A stretch of DNA of 64,000 bases from Gymnopilus junonius (taxonomy: Eukaryota; Basidiomycota; Agaricomycetes; Agaricales; Galerinaceae): the NCBI GenBank assembly GCA_015501075.1, contig JADNYJ010000007.1, positions 1 through 64,000 of the forward strand, written 5' to 3'. How positions within the stretch are numbered: the stretch's first letter is position 1; each line of letters begins with the position of its first letter. This document shows positions 22,409 through 34,296 of the stretch, in pieces. The translations under genes and the position numbers were made by a program. Under the pieces are notes generated by a model. That model saw only the letters and a program-made list of their open reading frames with translations, was not told the DNA's origin and did no database searches.

Positions 22409-25400
22409 CAAGGGGTATGTCGGCATTTGCCAAGCAACACGACCTTGGGAGGGAGGGTGTGGGTTGAGCAACCTTAAATGCGAAACTTATTTGACTTATA
22501 GATATGTATATTTCATATGATTTTGGTGGCCATGAGGGCTGCGAACAGTCTCCATATGCAAGAAATGGTCTGTTTGATCTTAAGAAAGGGCATGGGACCA
22601 CCTTCCAAGGCTTCCGGCAAGAAATGACATCATAGACATAGCCACACCGTTGCCTGCAACCGAAAAATTTCCATATGCAGTGTTTCCTCCCTGACCGAAC
22701 ACACCAGCCATGCCATGAGCTTCAAAAAAGGTATGTTTTGGACACTTTGACATTCTCGTGATGATTCTAATGCTGACTTCATATTAATAGCAACCTGCTG
22801 AGTTCACGGCATCGAGTACGCACTACTGCAATGTCTGCAAAGTCAACATCAAAATCACCTGTGGTGGCAAGGGCAACTGGAATATCCACACAGCAAGTAT
22901 TGCACACAAAGAAAAAGAAGAGGCTGTGAACAATGTACGCGACAACAAGGGTATTACGGCATTCTTCCAGAAGGCTGTCCATAAGTCCTCAGTGGTGACA
23001 ACGTCAAGCTCTACTTCCATGTCCGTCTTATCTCCCTCTCATGTCGAACCACCCTCAATGCCTCCTCCCAGCATCCCAGATGCTATTGTTATACCTGACA
23101 CACTGCCGTTTCCTCAACACAACTCTTCGACAATCTTTTATTTGGATTCTTCTCCCCTCCTCTACATCTCTCTTATGCCAACTCGAACTGGTAACTGCTT
23201 CGCTGCTGCCTTCCATACCTGAAGGAGAATTGTCCGATGTCCTAGCCCAGTTCTCAGGAAATCCAGCATTCGATCCTGGGGACAATGCATGGGAAATGGT
23301 TGATCAAGCTCTCAACCGAGTCATTGGTTTTGGAATGTCCACTGAGGAGGTCTCAAAAGTTGTTCATTGTGGATCACTAGGGATGGATGGGATGTGTAGA
23401 TGGTTGAGGCTAGCCATTTCAGAGCTGAAGGTGGAGGAGATATTGCTCGAAGGCAAGATTAGATGCCTTATTGAGGCAATGATTTTGGTGTAAGTGTTTT
23501 CTTCATATTATAAGTATTCTATCATGCTAATTTTTATCTAGTGGGGGAATGACAGCTCCTTCAATAGCTCCTTCAGCCCCCAAACCCACTGAATGAGTCC
23601 CTGAAATACCTTGATCAGCGGTGAAACCACCTGCAAAATCAGCAATGGTCACATGTCCTGGCTATACCATTAAATTCGCTGATGGTTGTTCTGCCTATGA
23701 TGAATACTGCTTTCAAATCCATGGGAAGAAGCCACTTCCATGGACATTTAGGGATACAGGCAAGGAACTCATACTATGTTCCAACACTTGCTCTCGAGCT
23801 GTGCACATATCTTCCAAATGCAAACAGAAAGCCCCATCTCCCTGTTCGGCATGTGCTAACATCCGAAATCATGACATTATCCTTGGTATGCTTCATCGCT
23901 CAGACAAAAGTGTGCATCCCAGTACACCATGGGGCTTCCTGGGCGCCTGTCATTTACAGGAGTCACTCAGAAAGAAGAGCATCAAGAACAATCAACTCAA
24001 ATTACAGGCCCTTAACACTGCCCAGAAGATCGTTGTATGAAATCGCCACCTCACTGCATGGAAAAGGCTGTCAATGGCCATTGGAAAGGAAGACATACCC
24101 TGTATTCGAAGTCTTATGGTGACGCAGCATCATGCAGGGGCAAGTGTCTTTACAATCCTGGAGAAGATAGACAAAGCTGCCCAATGAGCCTATAGTCCAA
24201 AAGGCTATCAAATAGCTGACTTCCAGCATGCTTCTCTCATCTACAAACTCAGTGGTTGGGCAGCAGCAGACATCGCTCATTGCTCTCTTGGAACACCATC
24301 CATCGATGCCACAAAATGCCACATCATCACTGCTCCCCTTCAATCTTTGTCAGGTTTTCCAACTTCAGTGGAACTAAGTGCTAATCTCGCAGTGTGTTAT
24401 CCACCACCACCTCCATCCCTTTCTTCTGATCAACAAATCCAGGGTATGATGATGGAAGTCAATGAACTCAAAATTCAAGAATGGCTCTGATGGGACCCGC
24501 ACTCTGACAATATCCTTGGTGTCTGTCAAGAGCATGGGGCTGCATGTTCTTTGGAATTCAAGACCATGGTTCAGGCGGATATCCTAGCTGACTGTCTGAA
24601 GAAAAATATCCTTCATTTTGCAACTGAGGTATTGTTTATTTTCACTTTCTTTTCAAACCTTTTCTTATAAAAAGAAAGGTGACAGTTATTGGAGTGACGA
24701 TCTTATCTCCTGACCCACATGAATATACCACCCATCCTTTTGCTATATCTGGGAGCTGTAAACGTGAAATGGTCCAGGATCAAGAGCACCTTTTACATTC
24801 AGCAAGTGAGGCTCTCATTGCAAGCCAGCAACCTCATAATCGTCGACTATACTGTTTAGCCTCGGACGGAGACTCTCGCCACCGACGTGCCTTGATTAGA
24901 ATCACCCTTGTAACCAGTCTTTCTTCCTCAAGCAAAATCTTCGCCGTCCTTTCAGCATTGCTGCTATTCAACCTCAAGTGTGGAAATGATGACCTTACAT
25001 CTGATTTCAACTGGAAACATGTATTCAAGCGATTTCGAAACACCCTTCTGTGCTTACTCAAAGGGATTTGCTTGAATGGGATTCCCTTCAGTATTTCTAC
25101 CCTCAAGTTTCATCTGGTCACTTGTGGGATGTCGCTGTCAACAGCTGATGCCCTTCTTCAGCCCAATATAAGCAAGATGTTGTCCTCATGATTAGACTCC
25201 TCAATGCATTGTGATGCTACCAGCTGCCTCCTCAATGGACAGTCCCATGATTCAGGCTACACATTGAGCTCTCTGCCTCCTGGGTTGTATTTACCATCAT
25301 CTCCTTAGTGCCTATCTGGATGTTGAGCTCTCGCTCCATGACCAGCTCACCCATCTCAGTGCTGCGCCCATCTGATCCTCGCTGTCTACCACACGGACAA

Positions 25401-28159
25401 GGGCGAATTCATTCCTGTTCAAACCTTCTTTGACGTGATGTCCATGATTAAAAATGTGTACTTCTGTGTGGCGAAGATGCAGATTGACAACCCTAACAGC
25501 TCATTTTGGATTATCTTACTCAGTACTGATGGCCTGGAGAAGGTGTTTGGGAAAGTTCGGACTATGGTTGGAAATGACACAAATGCTGATCAACTTCAAC
25601 TCACCAATCACATTGATGGCGCCGTACAGTGTGTGAAAATTCTCAGATCCATCCTGAGTGGGGAGGCCAAAGTCGATGCTCAATCTCAAGCGGCTTCCCT
25701 CAGACTCGATGACATCTCAAGCAAATATGATCACATCAATCCCAAGTCTTGGAAGGGCGATGTCAAAGTTGCTAATGTTGTCCTCGGTAGTTGTTGGTCT
25801 TCAGGATTTCGTCAAGCTGAAGCTGAGCTTGAGGAAGCGATGTATCCATCTCCTTTTGAGGAAATGAAGAAGGCTGGAGGGTATGACATAATGTGTCCAT
25901 TTGGAGGAGGAAAAATGGTTCTTGTGGACAGTACTTCAGCTGGGAGCGTGATGAGATGGAGGAAGAAAAAGACACAGTTGAAGAACCAACTACAGCAAAT
26001 GAAGATAGTCCCATTTTGAATGAAGAGGATGTTGATCCTGACCTAGATGACATCGCTGCAGTTCAACAGCTAGGGCTCACCCCTTCAGGTCAACAATCAC
26101 CCTCTCCATGGATCGCAATTGATCACAGCAATGCCAATACATCAAAAAAAGTTCATAAATCAATGGTTCTTCACCTCTATTCCAACCCTCTTACTATCTC
26201 TGACTCCAAGGATCGCTTGAAACATGTCCGAGGCTTTTTGCAGTATCATGAATCTCAAATGCTTGATGAACTCCGGGCCCCCCCTGCACTTCCATCTAAT
26301 GCTGAGGACAATGTTCTTCATGTCCTTGATCCCATGCTCACTGTTGTCCAATGCAACAACAAGATCTTTTTGGCAGTCTTCCAAGTCCTAGGTATTCGGC
26401 ATGATATGTTGGAGGTCCAGTCTTTGTCATCTTCCTTTTTAGGTGAACCAAATGTGCGAATCCATGGACAGGTCATGAAGCTCAGCCTTATCACAGGTTC
26501 ACTAGAGCCAGATGAACCTGATTGGGAGTGGAATGGGTCATTTGAGGCATGGTCAAGCATACGTGATGTGGAGGGCAGATGGGTTGAGCAGATAGATCCC
26601 CATGTCCAACCTGCATCTCGTGGATGAAATATTGGAGAAGACACATATGTTTTCAAGAGCTCGGATCTTTGTGTTGTCTCTGCTGTTCTCCATGAGTGCA
26701 TTGCTGGTGAAATTGACTGACTTTCTTTGGTTGCACTAAGCAATTCATTTCCTTATCGATCTTCAATAGGTATGGAAATTAAATATTACAGTCATAGTCA
26801 TTTCACGCTTCTGATCTACCGGCTTTCTAGGGGAGGCATGTTTCACCTGCGAGTCTGATGCAGTGGAAGGATCCCATCACAGTGAAGATATATCCCCAAC
26901 ATGTAGCCTTTGCCCCCAACTCAAGACTGAAGGATTCACTGGACCTGAGCTTCTGAGACACATGGGCAGTCACATCTTGCATGACCACCAGTTGCAGGGA
27001 AGAGCCAAGCCTTGTAGCTTTTGTCTCAACTCGCACTGCAAAATCTATCTTATTCGGCATGGCCAGTCAATCATGGTTGATTTACAAAAGTCAACGTGCC
27101 CTAATCATTGCCAAATTTGACTCAAGGCTGCCCAGACATTCACAGCACATCAATCATGCACCAACCACCTGCTCAAATGCCCTCTTTGCTCAACTTTTGT
27201 CTGGAAGTATAACCTTGCACATCATATCATTGATACTCATCCAACAGCTGACAAAACTCTCTATGAGTCTCATTATGCATTGGATGCAAAAGAGGTCATT
27301 GCAATGAAGAAAATTTATCTAACCCCTCAACGTTCAAAAAAATCGAAGCAAATTAAAGCATTGGCCATTTCTGCAAATCACAGTTCATGCTTTGCTTTCA
27401 CATAATGTTCTTCTCATCTCATATTGTATATCTCTCTGATCTTTCCTTTCACAGAGCTTTGGATGGTGTGGATGAGGAGCAGAATGTTAACGAGAATGCT
27501 GGAGAAAGTGATAACCATAGTAATTCCAATGCTGTATCTGAAGAGGAAGAGGAAGAGGAAGAGCCTGAAGAAGATGGGGATGAAGGAGAAGTTGGGAACA
27601 AAGTTGGTGAGCAAGACTTTTGTTAATTTGCTGATTTATTACCGACACTGTTTCTCAGAACTGAATTCGACACCTGACGAACTTCTGCCAACTTCTTCTG
27701 GTTGAAAACGTCGGTGACCTCAGGTTATGAGCTTCAACTCAGGTGGTGTTGATGATGGCTCTGTGGTGTGTAATGACCCTGGCTGTGGGATACCCATTGA
27801 GGATGTCAATCTTGTGCAATGCCTTGGTCCTGGATGCAAATTCGTGGTAAGTTTTACCTTTCTTTTCAGTATACAACAATGAAGAAATTAATTTTATTGC
27901 TTTAGTATCATCTTACATGTCGAGGCCTTTTCGAGAAACCAAAGACAGCTTGGTTTTGCAATGACGATTGCAGGAAAAATGCAGGATTTAGAGTAGCAGC
28001 AAAGCAGAAGAAGTGACGGAAGGTATAATAATTCAGGCCGGTCAAAGTGTGGGAATATATTTCTATATTTAGCAGGTACAAGAGGGAGGGAGGCCACGGA
28101 GGGGCCTTAAATGTGTAAACCAAGGTTGTGTAGTGGGATTTTTTTTTACATACCCCTTG
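22409..28159. mobile_element. 5.75-kb hAT-like element, full-size relative of 3695-4532
   Basis: It starts CAAGGGGTATGT (22409) and ends ACATACCCCTTG (28159), the same termini as the short element with 8-bp TSD. Between the ends lies a complete set of family coding blocks. The flanking octamers (GTTAAGGA left, AATACTTG right) do not match, so this copy may have been rearranged after insertion, or its two ends may come from different insertions. The left end falls within the LodA-like gene. Confidence 0.65.
22710..28016 (+). pseudogene. hAT-like element protein with N-terminal zinc finger and C-terminal PHD-like finger
   Basis: A short first exon (MP, stop, ASKK) precedes a BED-like finger: HYCNVCKVNI...GNWNIHTASIAHKE (22820-22910). 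Then come ITAFFQKAV, a Ser/Pro linker, and blocks found in a large agaric protein family: CPGYTIKFADG and ALNTAQKIVV (23.6-24.0), LFNLKCGNDDLTSDFNWKHV (24.95-25.02), VYFCVAKMQIDNPNS...DGLEKVFGKVR (25.45), YDIMCPFGGGKMVLVDS (25.9). A zinc-binding HMGSHILHD...CSFCLNS follows (26.96-27.05), and finally VCNDPGCGIPIEDVNLVQC...CRGLFEKPKTAWFC, a PHD-like cross-brace. Many frame breaks and a TGA in place of an expected Arg codon at residue 3 (22716) show decay. Which segment is the catalytic core is not certain. Confidence 0.65.
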
Positions 28160-28599
28160 AATACTTGTCAAGGATATGTGGGTTGTGCTTAACAACTGGG
28201 GCCCATAACCTGTTTGAGTCCTAGAGTGAGAGTGTCTCAGCATACATTCATAAATGCAATAAACAACTCTATTATAAATACCTAGAGTGAGAGTGTCTAG
28301 GTGAAATATGAAAGGATGAGTCTGGTATTGTAGAGAAGTTTAGTTATATGAAACATACCTCAGCATATGTTCATAAATGCGATGAACAGCTGAGGGAGGA
28401 AAAGGAGGGAGAGGTGAGTCTTTATAGTACAGAGAAGAGTTACATAGACAAACAAGGGAAAAGAATATACAAATAAGGAAGGGGTGACATGACACATGAA
28501 TTAAACATGATGATGCACATGTGAGGAGGAAATGAAGAACAGTGAAATAGTAACCATTTGCAAGAAACTCCAACACCCTTTGCCTGCTTTCAGAACCCT
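28160..28599. repeat. relic spacer with short direct repeats
   Basis: The motif CCTAGAGTGAGAGTGTCT occurs twice (about 28219 and 28282). An ATTCATAAATGC/TTCATAAATGC motif also recurs (28244 and 28371). No gene is recognised. Confidence 0.4.
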
Positions 28600-29340
28600 A
28601 ACATCCTTATCACATTGCATACTTGCACAGGCATGGCTTAGAATCGGAGACATCTGTTTCCAAAATCCTTGTTGGTATTGGCACTTCAGAGTTGCCATTG
28701 AAGCAAGTCAAGGCACTCTTAATGACATTTACAGAACACATGGGGTGCCTGACTGGATGAGGCCTTGTAACACTAGCTTGAACTTTTACAGCACTTTATC
28801 AAAGTAGCTAAAGAAGAATCAGCAGAGCTAGACCTGGACAAATTCATTATTAAGGTGACACTGTCATGGAATGTCCTATTAGGGTCCTGAAAAGAATGGG
28901 GGAGCCTGCGCCTGTGGCCGACCAATGGCCTGTTGAAGATTTGGAGCTTCAGGAGGCAGATAGACTGTTCATCATGTTACACATAGGCTAACAAAAGCTT
29001 TTTTGGCATAGTCGAAGAGACAATTGAACTTATGATAGTAATACCAAAATTGGCTAGTTACTGTCTACATGCTTTCATGATGCTAATGGTTATCAGTGCT
29101 GCTTACTTGACTTGCACACTGTATAATTGTTACTGTCTCTGGTGGCATCCACCTACATGAACAGGGATGCAAAAGACAATAAGCATGCTTGTGGCTGATG
29201 GGCTCCTTGGCACTTGCTAACCCAGCCACCACTAACAAGCAAGTGAGGCAACTAGAGGAAATATATGTATATGAGATCAGGCCCTTGCCCCAGCTGGATT
29301 TTTCATTTTCACTTTCAAAAGCTATACAGCTGTGAATAAA
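28600..29340 (+). pseudogene. MYND-family gene fragment, upstream copy
   Basis: The frames CILAQAWLRIGDICFQNPCW, ACACGRPMAC and a segment around 29000-29110 parallel, in the same order, segments of the downstream MYND-family relic (30.89-31.2 kb: a VLKKSAKPTPV-type block, then FFGAIKEMIELFITIP). Stops occur throughout. It appears to be a partial duplicate of the neighbouring relic. No MYND finger is present in this fragment. Confidence 0.4.
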
Positions 29341-29559
29341 ATTCTCATTTATGTATATATAATTTTCCATTATAGGTGTCCTCACCTCAAGAGCCTCAAG
29401 AATATTAGGGTTAATGCTGTGTCTATCTTGCTGGCCTAAGTATCTCTATCGCAGATGAATTTGGATGAGGCACAACAGTAAAAGAATGTGCCCCTCATGA
29501 GACTTTCTCTAGCTCCAACAGAAAGCACAGGTCAGATCATGTTTTCTATCTTCATGATC

Positions 29560-31561
29560 CTTGATCTACCAATTCAAATGTGATATCATGCCAGCATATG
29601 CACAAATCATTACCCATTCCCCTGAGCAAGTGGCAGAATGGAAGGAAATAGTGATATCTAATCCTGGTCGCATTGCTCGAACTCTGGTGCTTGAACTGGG
29701 TGAAACTATAAGGGAGGGCGACAATCAAGGGGACATCTACCCTGCACTAGAGGCCATGAATGACATATTAATGCATAGGAAAGATGGTGCTGAGAGCCAA
29801 GCATGGGTGAACCCTCGTTAATGCTGGCATAGCAGATGCATTGTGTAAAAATGTGTGCGAGATGATCATATTTCTTCATCACCTACCCAACAAGCCTCAG
29901 GACCTCCTTGAAGAAGTAATGAATGAGGTAAGTCTGTTTGATGGTAGGCTGTTGAACGACAAGTTCTAGGAATGTGATAGATGCAATCACCATATCATGC
30001 ACTGCTGGAAATTCTTTGCAAGGCAACCATAAATTTCCATGACCCTCCTATGAAGATGGACAAGAAAGTTATTGCTACTCTTTGAAAGAACTGGTCAGAG
30101 ATGATGCATCAGGTTATTTCTTCCATTCCTCTAGTTTTCTCTTCAAACTCATACCCACTAGTAGATTTGGAATGAGCCCAAAAATGTAAGTTGGTCAAGA
30201 GAACTGCGCTCAACCAGTTATGCCAAAAGGCAGAATAACTGAACAATTAATAGTTCAGCCACTCAGTTCTATATATGGTGTAAACCCTAATCCAAAAGCA
30301 GTAGATTACAGCACAGTAAGCTGACCAGGATTACAAAAAAAACCTTAAGACCCAAGGATTCACATACAAAAGAGTGTGTTGTTGTAGCCCAAATGTTAAT
30401 AAAGCTCATTGTAGCTGACCTGACATTCATATCATGAGCTATGCCACATATCTGCAGCCTATTTCTAACTTGCTCTATTAGCACCCTCTATGAACCTGCT
30501 GATTTGACTATCCAGATCATTGCATGGCATTGGAAGTTTGCACAAAGACCTCTAGATGCTACTATTACCTCATCAATGCTCTACTTACTGTTAGAACCCA
30601 AGCATCCTTGTCAACTCACATACATGTGCAGTCATGGGATGGAGTCAGTGACACTACATATCTTGTCTAAAATTCTCATTGGTGCCAGACCCATGGTGCC
30701 ATCATCAAAACAGCAACAGGCAAAGGCACTCATAACAATATTTCCTGAGCATTTAGTTCTTCTGAGTGGGCATAGCCTTGAGCATGAACTTGACCTTCTT
30801 TCAGCCATTATTTCTGCAGCCAAGAAAGACTTGACGAAGCCAGAAATTATACAAGTTGTTCTTAAGTCCACACCACTTTGGAACACCATGTTCAGGGTAC
30901 TGAAAAAATCAGCAAAGCCTACACCTGTGGTCAACCAATCACCCAATCAGGATTGGGATACTGAGAAGGATGATAGGCTGCATGTCATTTCAAATGCAGT
31001 GAGGGTAATGGGAAAGGTTTTGCATAATGCACATTTGAAGCATCGCACAGAATGCGTACCCCTAGTCCACATGTGGGCCAATGAGAATTTCTTTGGTGCA
31101 ATCAAGGAGATGATTGAATTATTCATAACGATACCAGGAATGACTAGTGTGTCGCCCCTGTTCCATGTCTACACAATTTCTTACATTTTTAGTGCATGTG
31201 TCTCAGCTTGCAAGCCTTATTAACACCACTGTTTCTGAAGGCACCCTAACCCTTTTTCCTCTTCTCTGCACACAATTTCCAAGATGGTGAATATTGGGGA
31301 CTCTTATCAACCATGACCTTGAACAATGGCAATTACTCACCAGACCTCTTCCCATATTTAGGGCTGATAAACTTCTGCCTGCAGACAGTTACATCTGGAA
31401 TCACTCTGCCTGGCAGATATTTGGGGGTTTGCAGTACAGATGCAGAGACAAAGTGCTCTGTGGGAGGAGGAGTTGCCAAAAGCCTGGAAGTATTGCTTGT
31501 ACTTGTGATGTCATGAAGTACTGCAGTGAGAACTGTAAAACCAAGCGAGTCTTCTATTGAT
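29560..31561 (+). pseudogene. MYND zinc-finger protein, decayed
   Basis: Open segments at 29561-29821 and 30441-31223 read EWKEIVISNPGRIARTLVLE, YPALEAMNDILMHR, LVLLSGHSLEHELDLLSAII and VPLVHMWANENFFGAIKEM. The last segment (31294-31561) ends with a MYND-like cluster, CRDKVLCGRRSCQKPGSIAC...VMKYCSENCK, but stops before the final His/Cys ligands. In agarics such proteins are multicopy with unknown roles; MYND fingers usually mediate protein contacts. Stops and frame changes between segments make the gene a relic. Confidence 0.6.
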
Positions 31562-31887
31562 CTAATTTCTAGCTAAAAGCTGATGACCATGGCAAAGGAT
31601 GAAAAGGACCACATGTTTGCTTGTGGGCTCATGGGTATTCTCAATATTACTGGCACCAAGGTATTTGAGACTGTGGGAGCATTGTAAACAACTCGGGCCA
31701 ATGATGACGCAGGCGAGGACGTTCCGGTATTCAAGATTCCGACCCTGCGAACTGTGTTTGGACAGTCCGCACAAATCCGTCACAGTTTGTCACAGTCAGG
31801 CATTGTATCATGTGATGTCAACCTCTATTTTTGAATTAGTTTGCTCGCTTCCGTCGTATGCTACAATTCTACTCATTCTTTAATACC

Positions 31888-34106
31888 ATGGCATTCAACA
31901 ACTTCTTAGACCTCACTAAGGTGCATCCCGATGTATTAAGTGCTGAACTCCTGGCAAAAGTCTCGATGTTTCTCCTTTATACACCTAGGTTTAAAAATGA
32001 TATCCTTCTCACACAAGAGTCCAACTGGCCATCGGAATTAGTACCGTGGATCCTCCCCAAATCAGTAATGACCCTGCTCTCAAACTTATGTGGAATGAGC
32101 CATGAAAATATTGAAGACCTGTGGTCATATTTGAAGGATACTGTCTGGAATCACGATGAGAAAGCCAAGGAAGTGGAAACGAGGCTCAAGTTGTATGGCA
32201 AGGCTCTCAGCTATGGTATGCACCTTCTTTTCATTATAATGTTCTCAAACTTATTAAGAAATATTTGTTTAGTCTCTATCTATCCACCCTTTGCCCACTG
32301 CCCAAGCAGCAATTGTGACTGGAAGATGAAAGGCCTCAAACTGCGGATCAGACAGAGGTAGTACTTTACACCCTTGATAAAGGTGTTTGTCTGGCCTGGG
32401 CCATTCGACTCCAGTGTGAGGGTAAGCCATACTACATTTCTGATATATTAACACCATCTGAATGATGATGGCCCTAGGTTGCGGCAACGCGTATTATCAC
32501 AATTATCAAGTAAAGGATGGCATGCGGTATTATTATGATGAAGAAATACCAAACATTATTCAGGTCGGGGAACATCAGTTTGTTGAGAAGAGAGTCCTTA
32601 AAATGTGGTGTACAGACACCAACATTTCATGGTATGCATTGGATCACCTACTCAATTCTTGAATGTTAAAGGTTTGAATTCAATCATCATAGGAAATCCT
32701 TTATGAACTGTGCCTGCACATACCAAATGTCACTCTCAAAAACAGGGTACTCTACCAAATAACTGGCTGATTCAAGATGCACTCAAAGGAGACCACATAC
32801 AAGATGGCTTCACGATTCTGTCCCTTTTGGAAGATTGCCACGAAAAGGCAGGCAATTTTAACGGTTCCCCATACTGGTGAGCAAGTCAACCACTTCATAG
32901 AAGCTATTCGAGAGCAGAACCACTGAATAAAGCTATGTGGTCTTCAGGAGATTCTCCATCACTGCAAGAAGTGTACATGAGTTTGTGAGGTAGAAGGACA
33001 GGGTATGTAAATGACTACATTTTGAGACAGTGAGCTAACATATACCTTTTTACTAAGCCAACAGGTCTATCTGGGTCACTGTCATGGATGGGATTGGGCT
33101 ACAACACCCAACATGTGCACATCACAACTGCAAAAATCCCTTAACAACTGCGAGGGATCGATATTGCGCCAAGCACCAGGACCTCAATAATGTATGTGCC
33201 ATCAAAGGCTGTGATGCTCATATCCTTGAAGGGAAACGCACCTGTAGTAACTGTGAGCATCAAGAAGTTGAGCACGTCTATGTTCTTTGAGGAGAATCTC
33301 ATGTTCAACTGCAGGAGAAATTGAAGTGCCAATGTGTGTTGCACCCAAACGATGCACTTCCAGATAAAGATCTAGATGCTGCTGACCTTATTGACGATGA
33401 AGAGGAGGAAGAGTTTGAGATTAACGAAGAGGATTTAATCCATGGAGTTCACGAAGGCATGTCAGATCCATGTGGTGCTTCTCCTGTGTGCACATCAGCT
33501 TCCAGAAACAAAAAGAGGATTTCTGCACAGTTTGGGAGAAAGCGGACTCACAATGAGCAAATTCTTGTTGCTCCCTGTGGTGTTATTCTGGCTTGGGAGA
33601 CCTTTTATGGGGCAGAGGCCATCTCAACATGTGCGGTATGTGTTAACTTGCTACCTTCCGATATGAGAAGTCTCATCCATTTTTGCAGGAGTTCATCAAA
33701 TGAACCTTTCATATCAATGGACAAGCCCCAAACCACATTTTTTTCAACAACAACTGCTCGAAGCACATCAAAGATGACCCTTTTTTTGCGAAAAAGATTG
33801 GACTTACTGTGGATGTTTTCCACTTTAATTGCAAGCATTCGGAGCATGACATCTTCTGCCAGAGTAACTGCAACCCTGCAGCATTCAAGGAACTCCACGG
33901 CAAGAATGGAAAAGCCTGGTTTTTTAACTCCTCTATTGCAGAGCAGACAAATGTCTGGCTTGGTGGATTCCATGTGATAGTTCGCAAGATGCTTGTTGAT
34001 AGGTTTAATTTCTTTTTGGATCAAATGATCTTGTTGCACAATCAGATGACAGTAGAAAAGTTGGAGAAGGATGGTTGTTGTCCAATTATCAAGAAGCTAG
34101 GGTGAT
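31888..34106 (+). pseudogene. KDZ-transposon-associated protein with CxC5/CxC6 cysteine clusters
   Basis: The start MAFNNFLDLTKVHPDVLS (31888) and MTLLSNLCGMSHENIEDLW lead into the CxC5-type region (HCPSSNCDW, LYTLDKGVC, PNIIQVGEHQFVEKRVLKMW at 32550-32620). Next come the CxC6-type cluster (CAHHNCKNPL...RDRYCAKHQDLNNVCAIKGC, 33115-33210) and the conserved FGRKRTHNEQILVAPCGVIL (33520-33590). The sequence ends with VDVFHFNCKHSEHDIFC and WFFNSSIAEQTNVWLGGFH (33805-33970). The order and content are those of proteins linked to KDZ transposons. A one-base shift near 32320 and frame changes at introns remain, yet most of the length is present, making it the best-preserved transposon gene in the left compartment. 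Confidence 0.75.
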
Positions 34107-34296
34107 TTGTTTACAAGCAATAGTTACAAGTAGGATAATTATAGGAAGGGTTTACTTTACAATCATAATACTAGTTCTATTACAAAACGACAAGAGTTAC
34201 ATAGTACAACATAATCTACAAAATATACCTAACAGAATAGAATATATGTTTATGAAGTCTCAACCAATGCTAATGAAGAGTGGTATAGAGTGTCAC

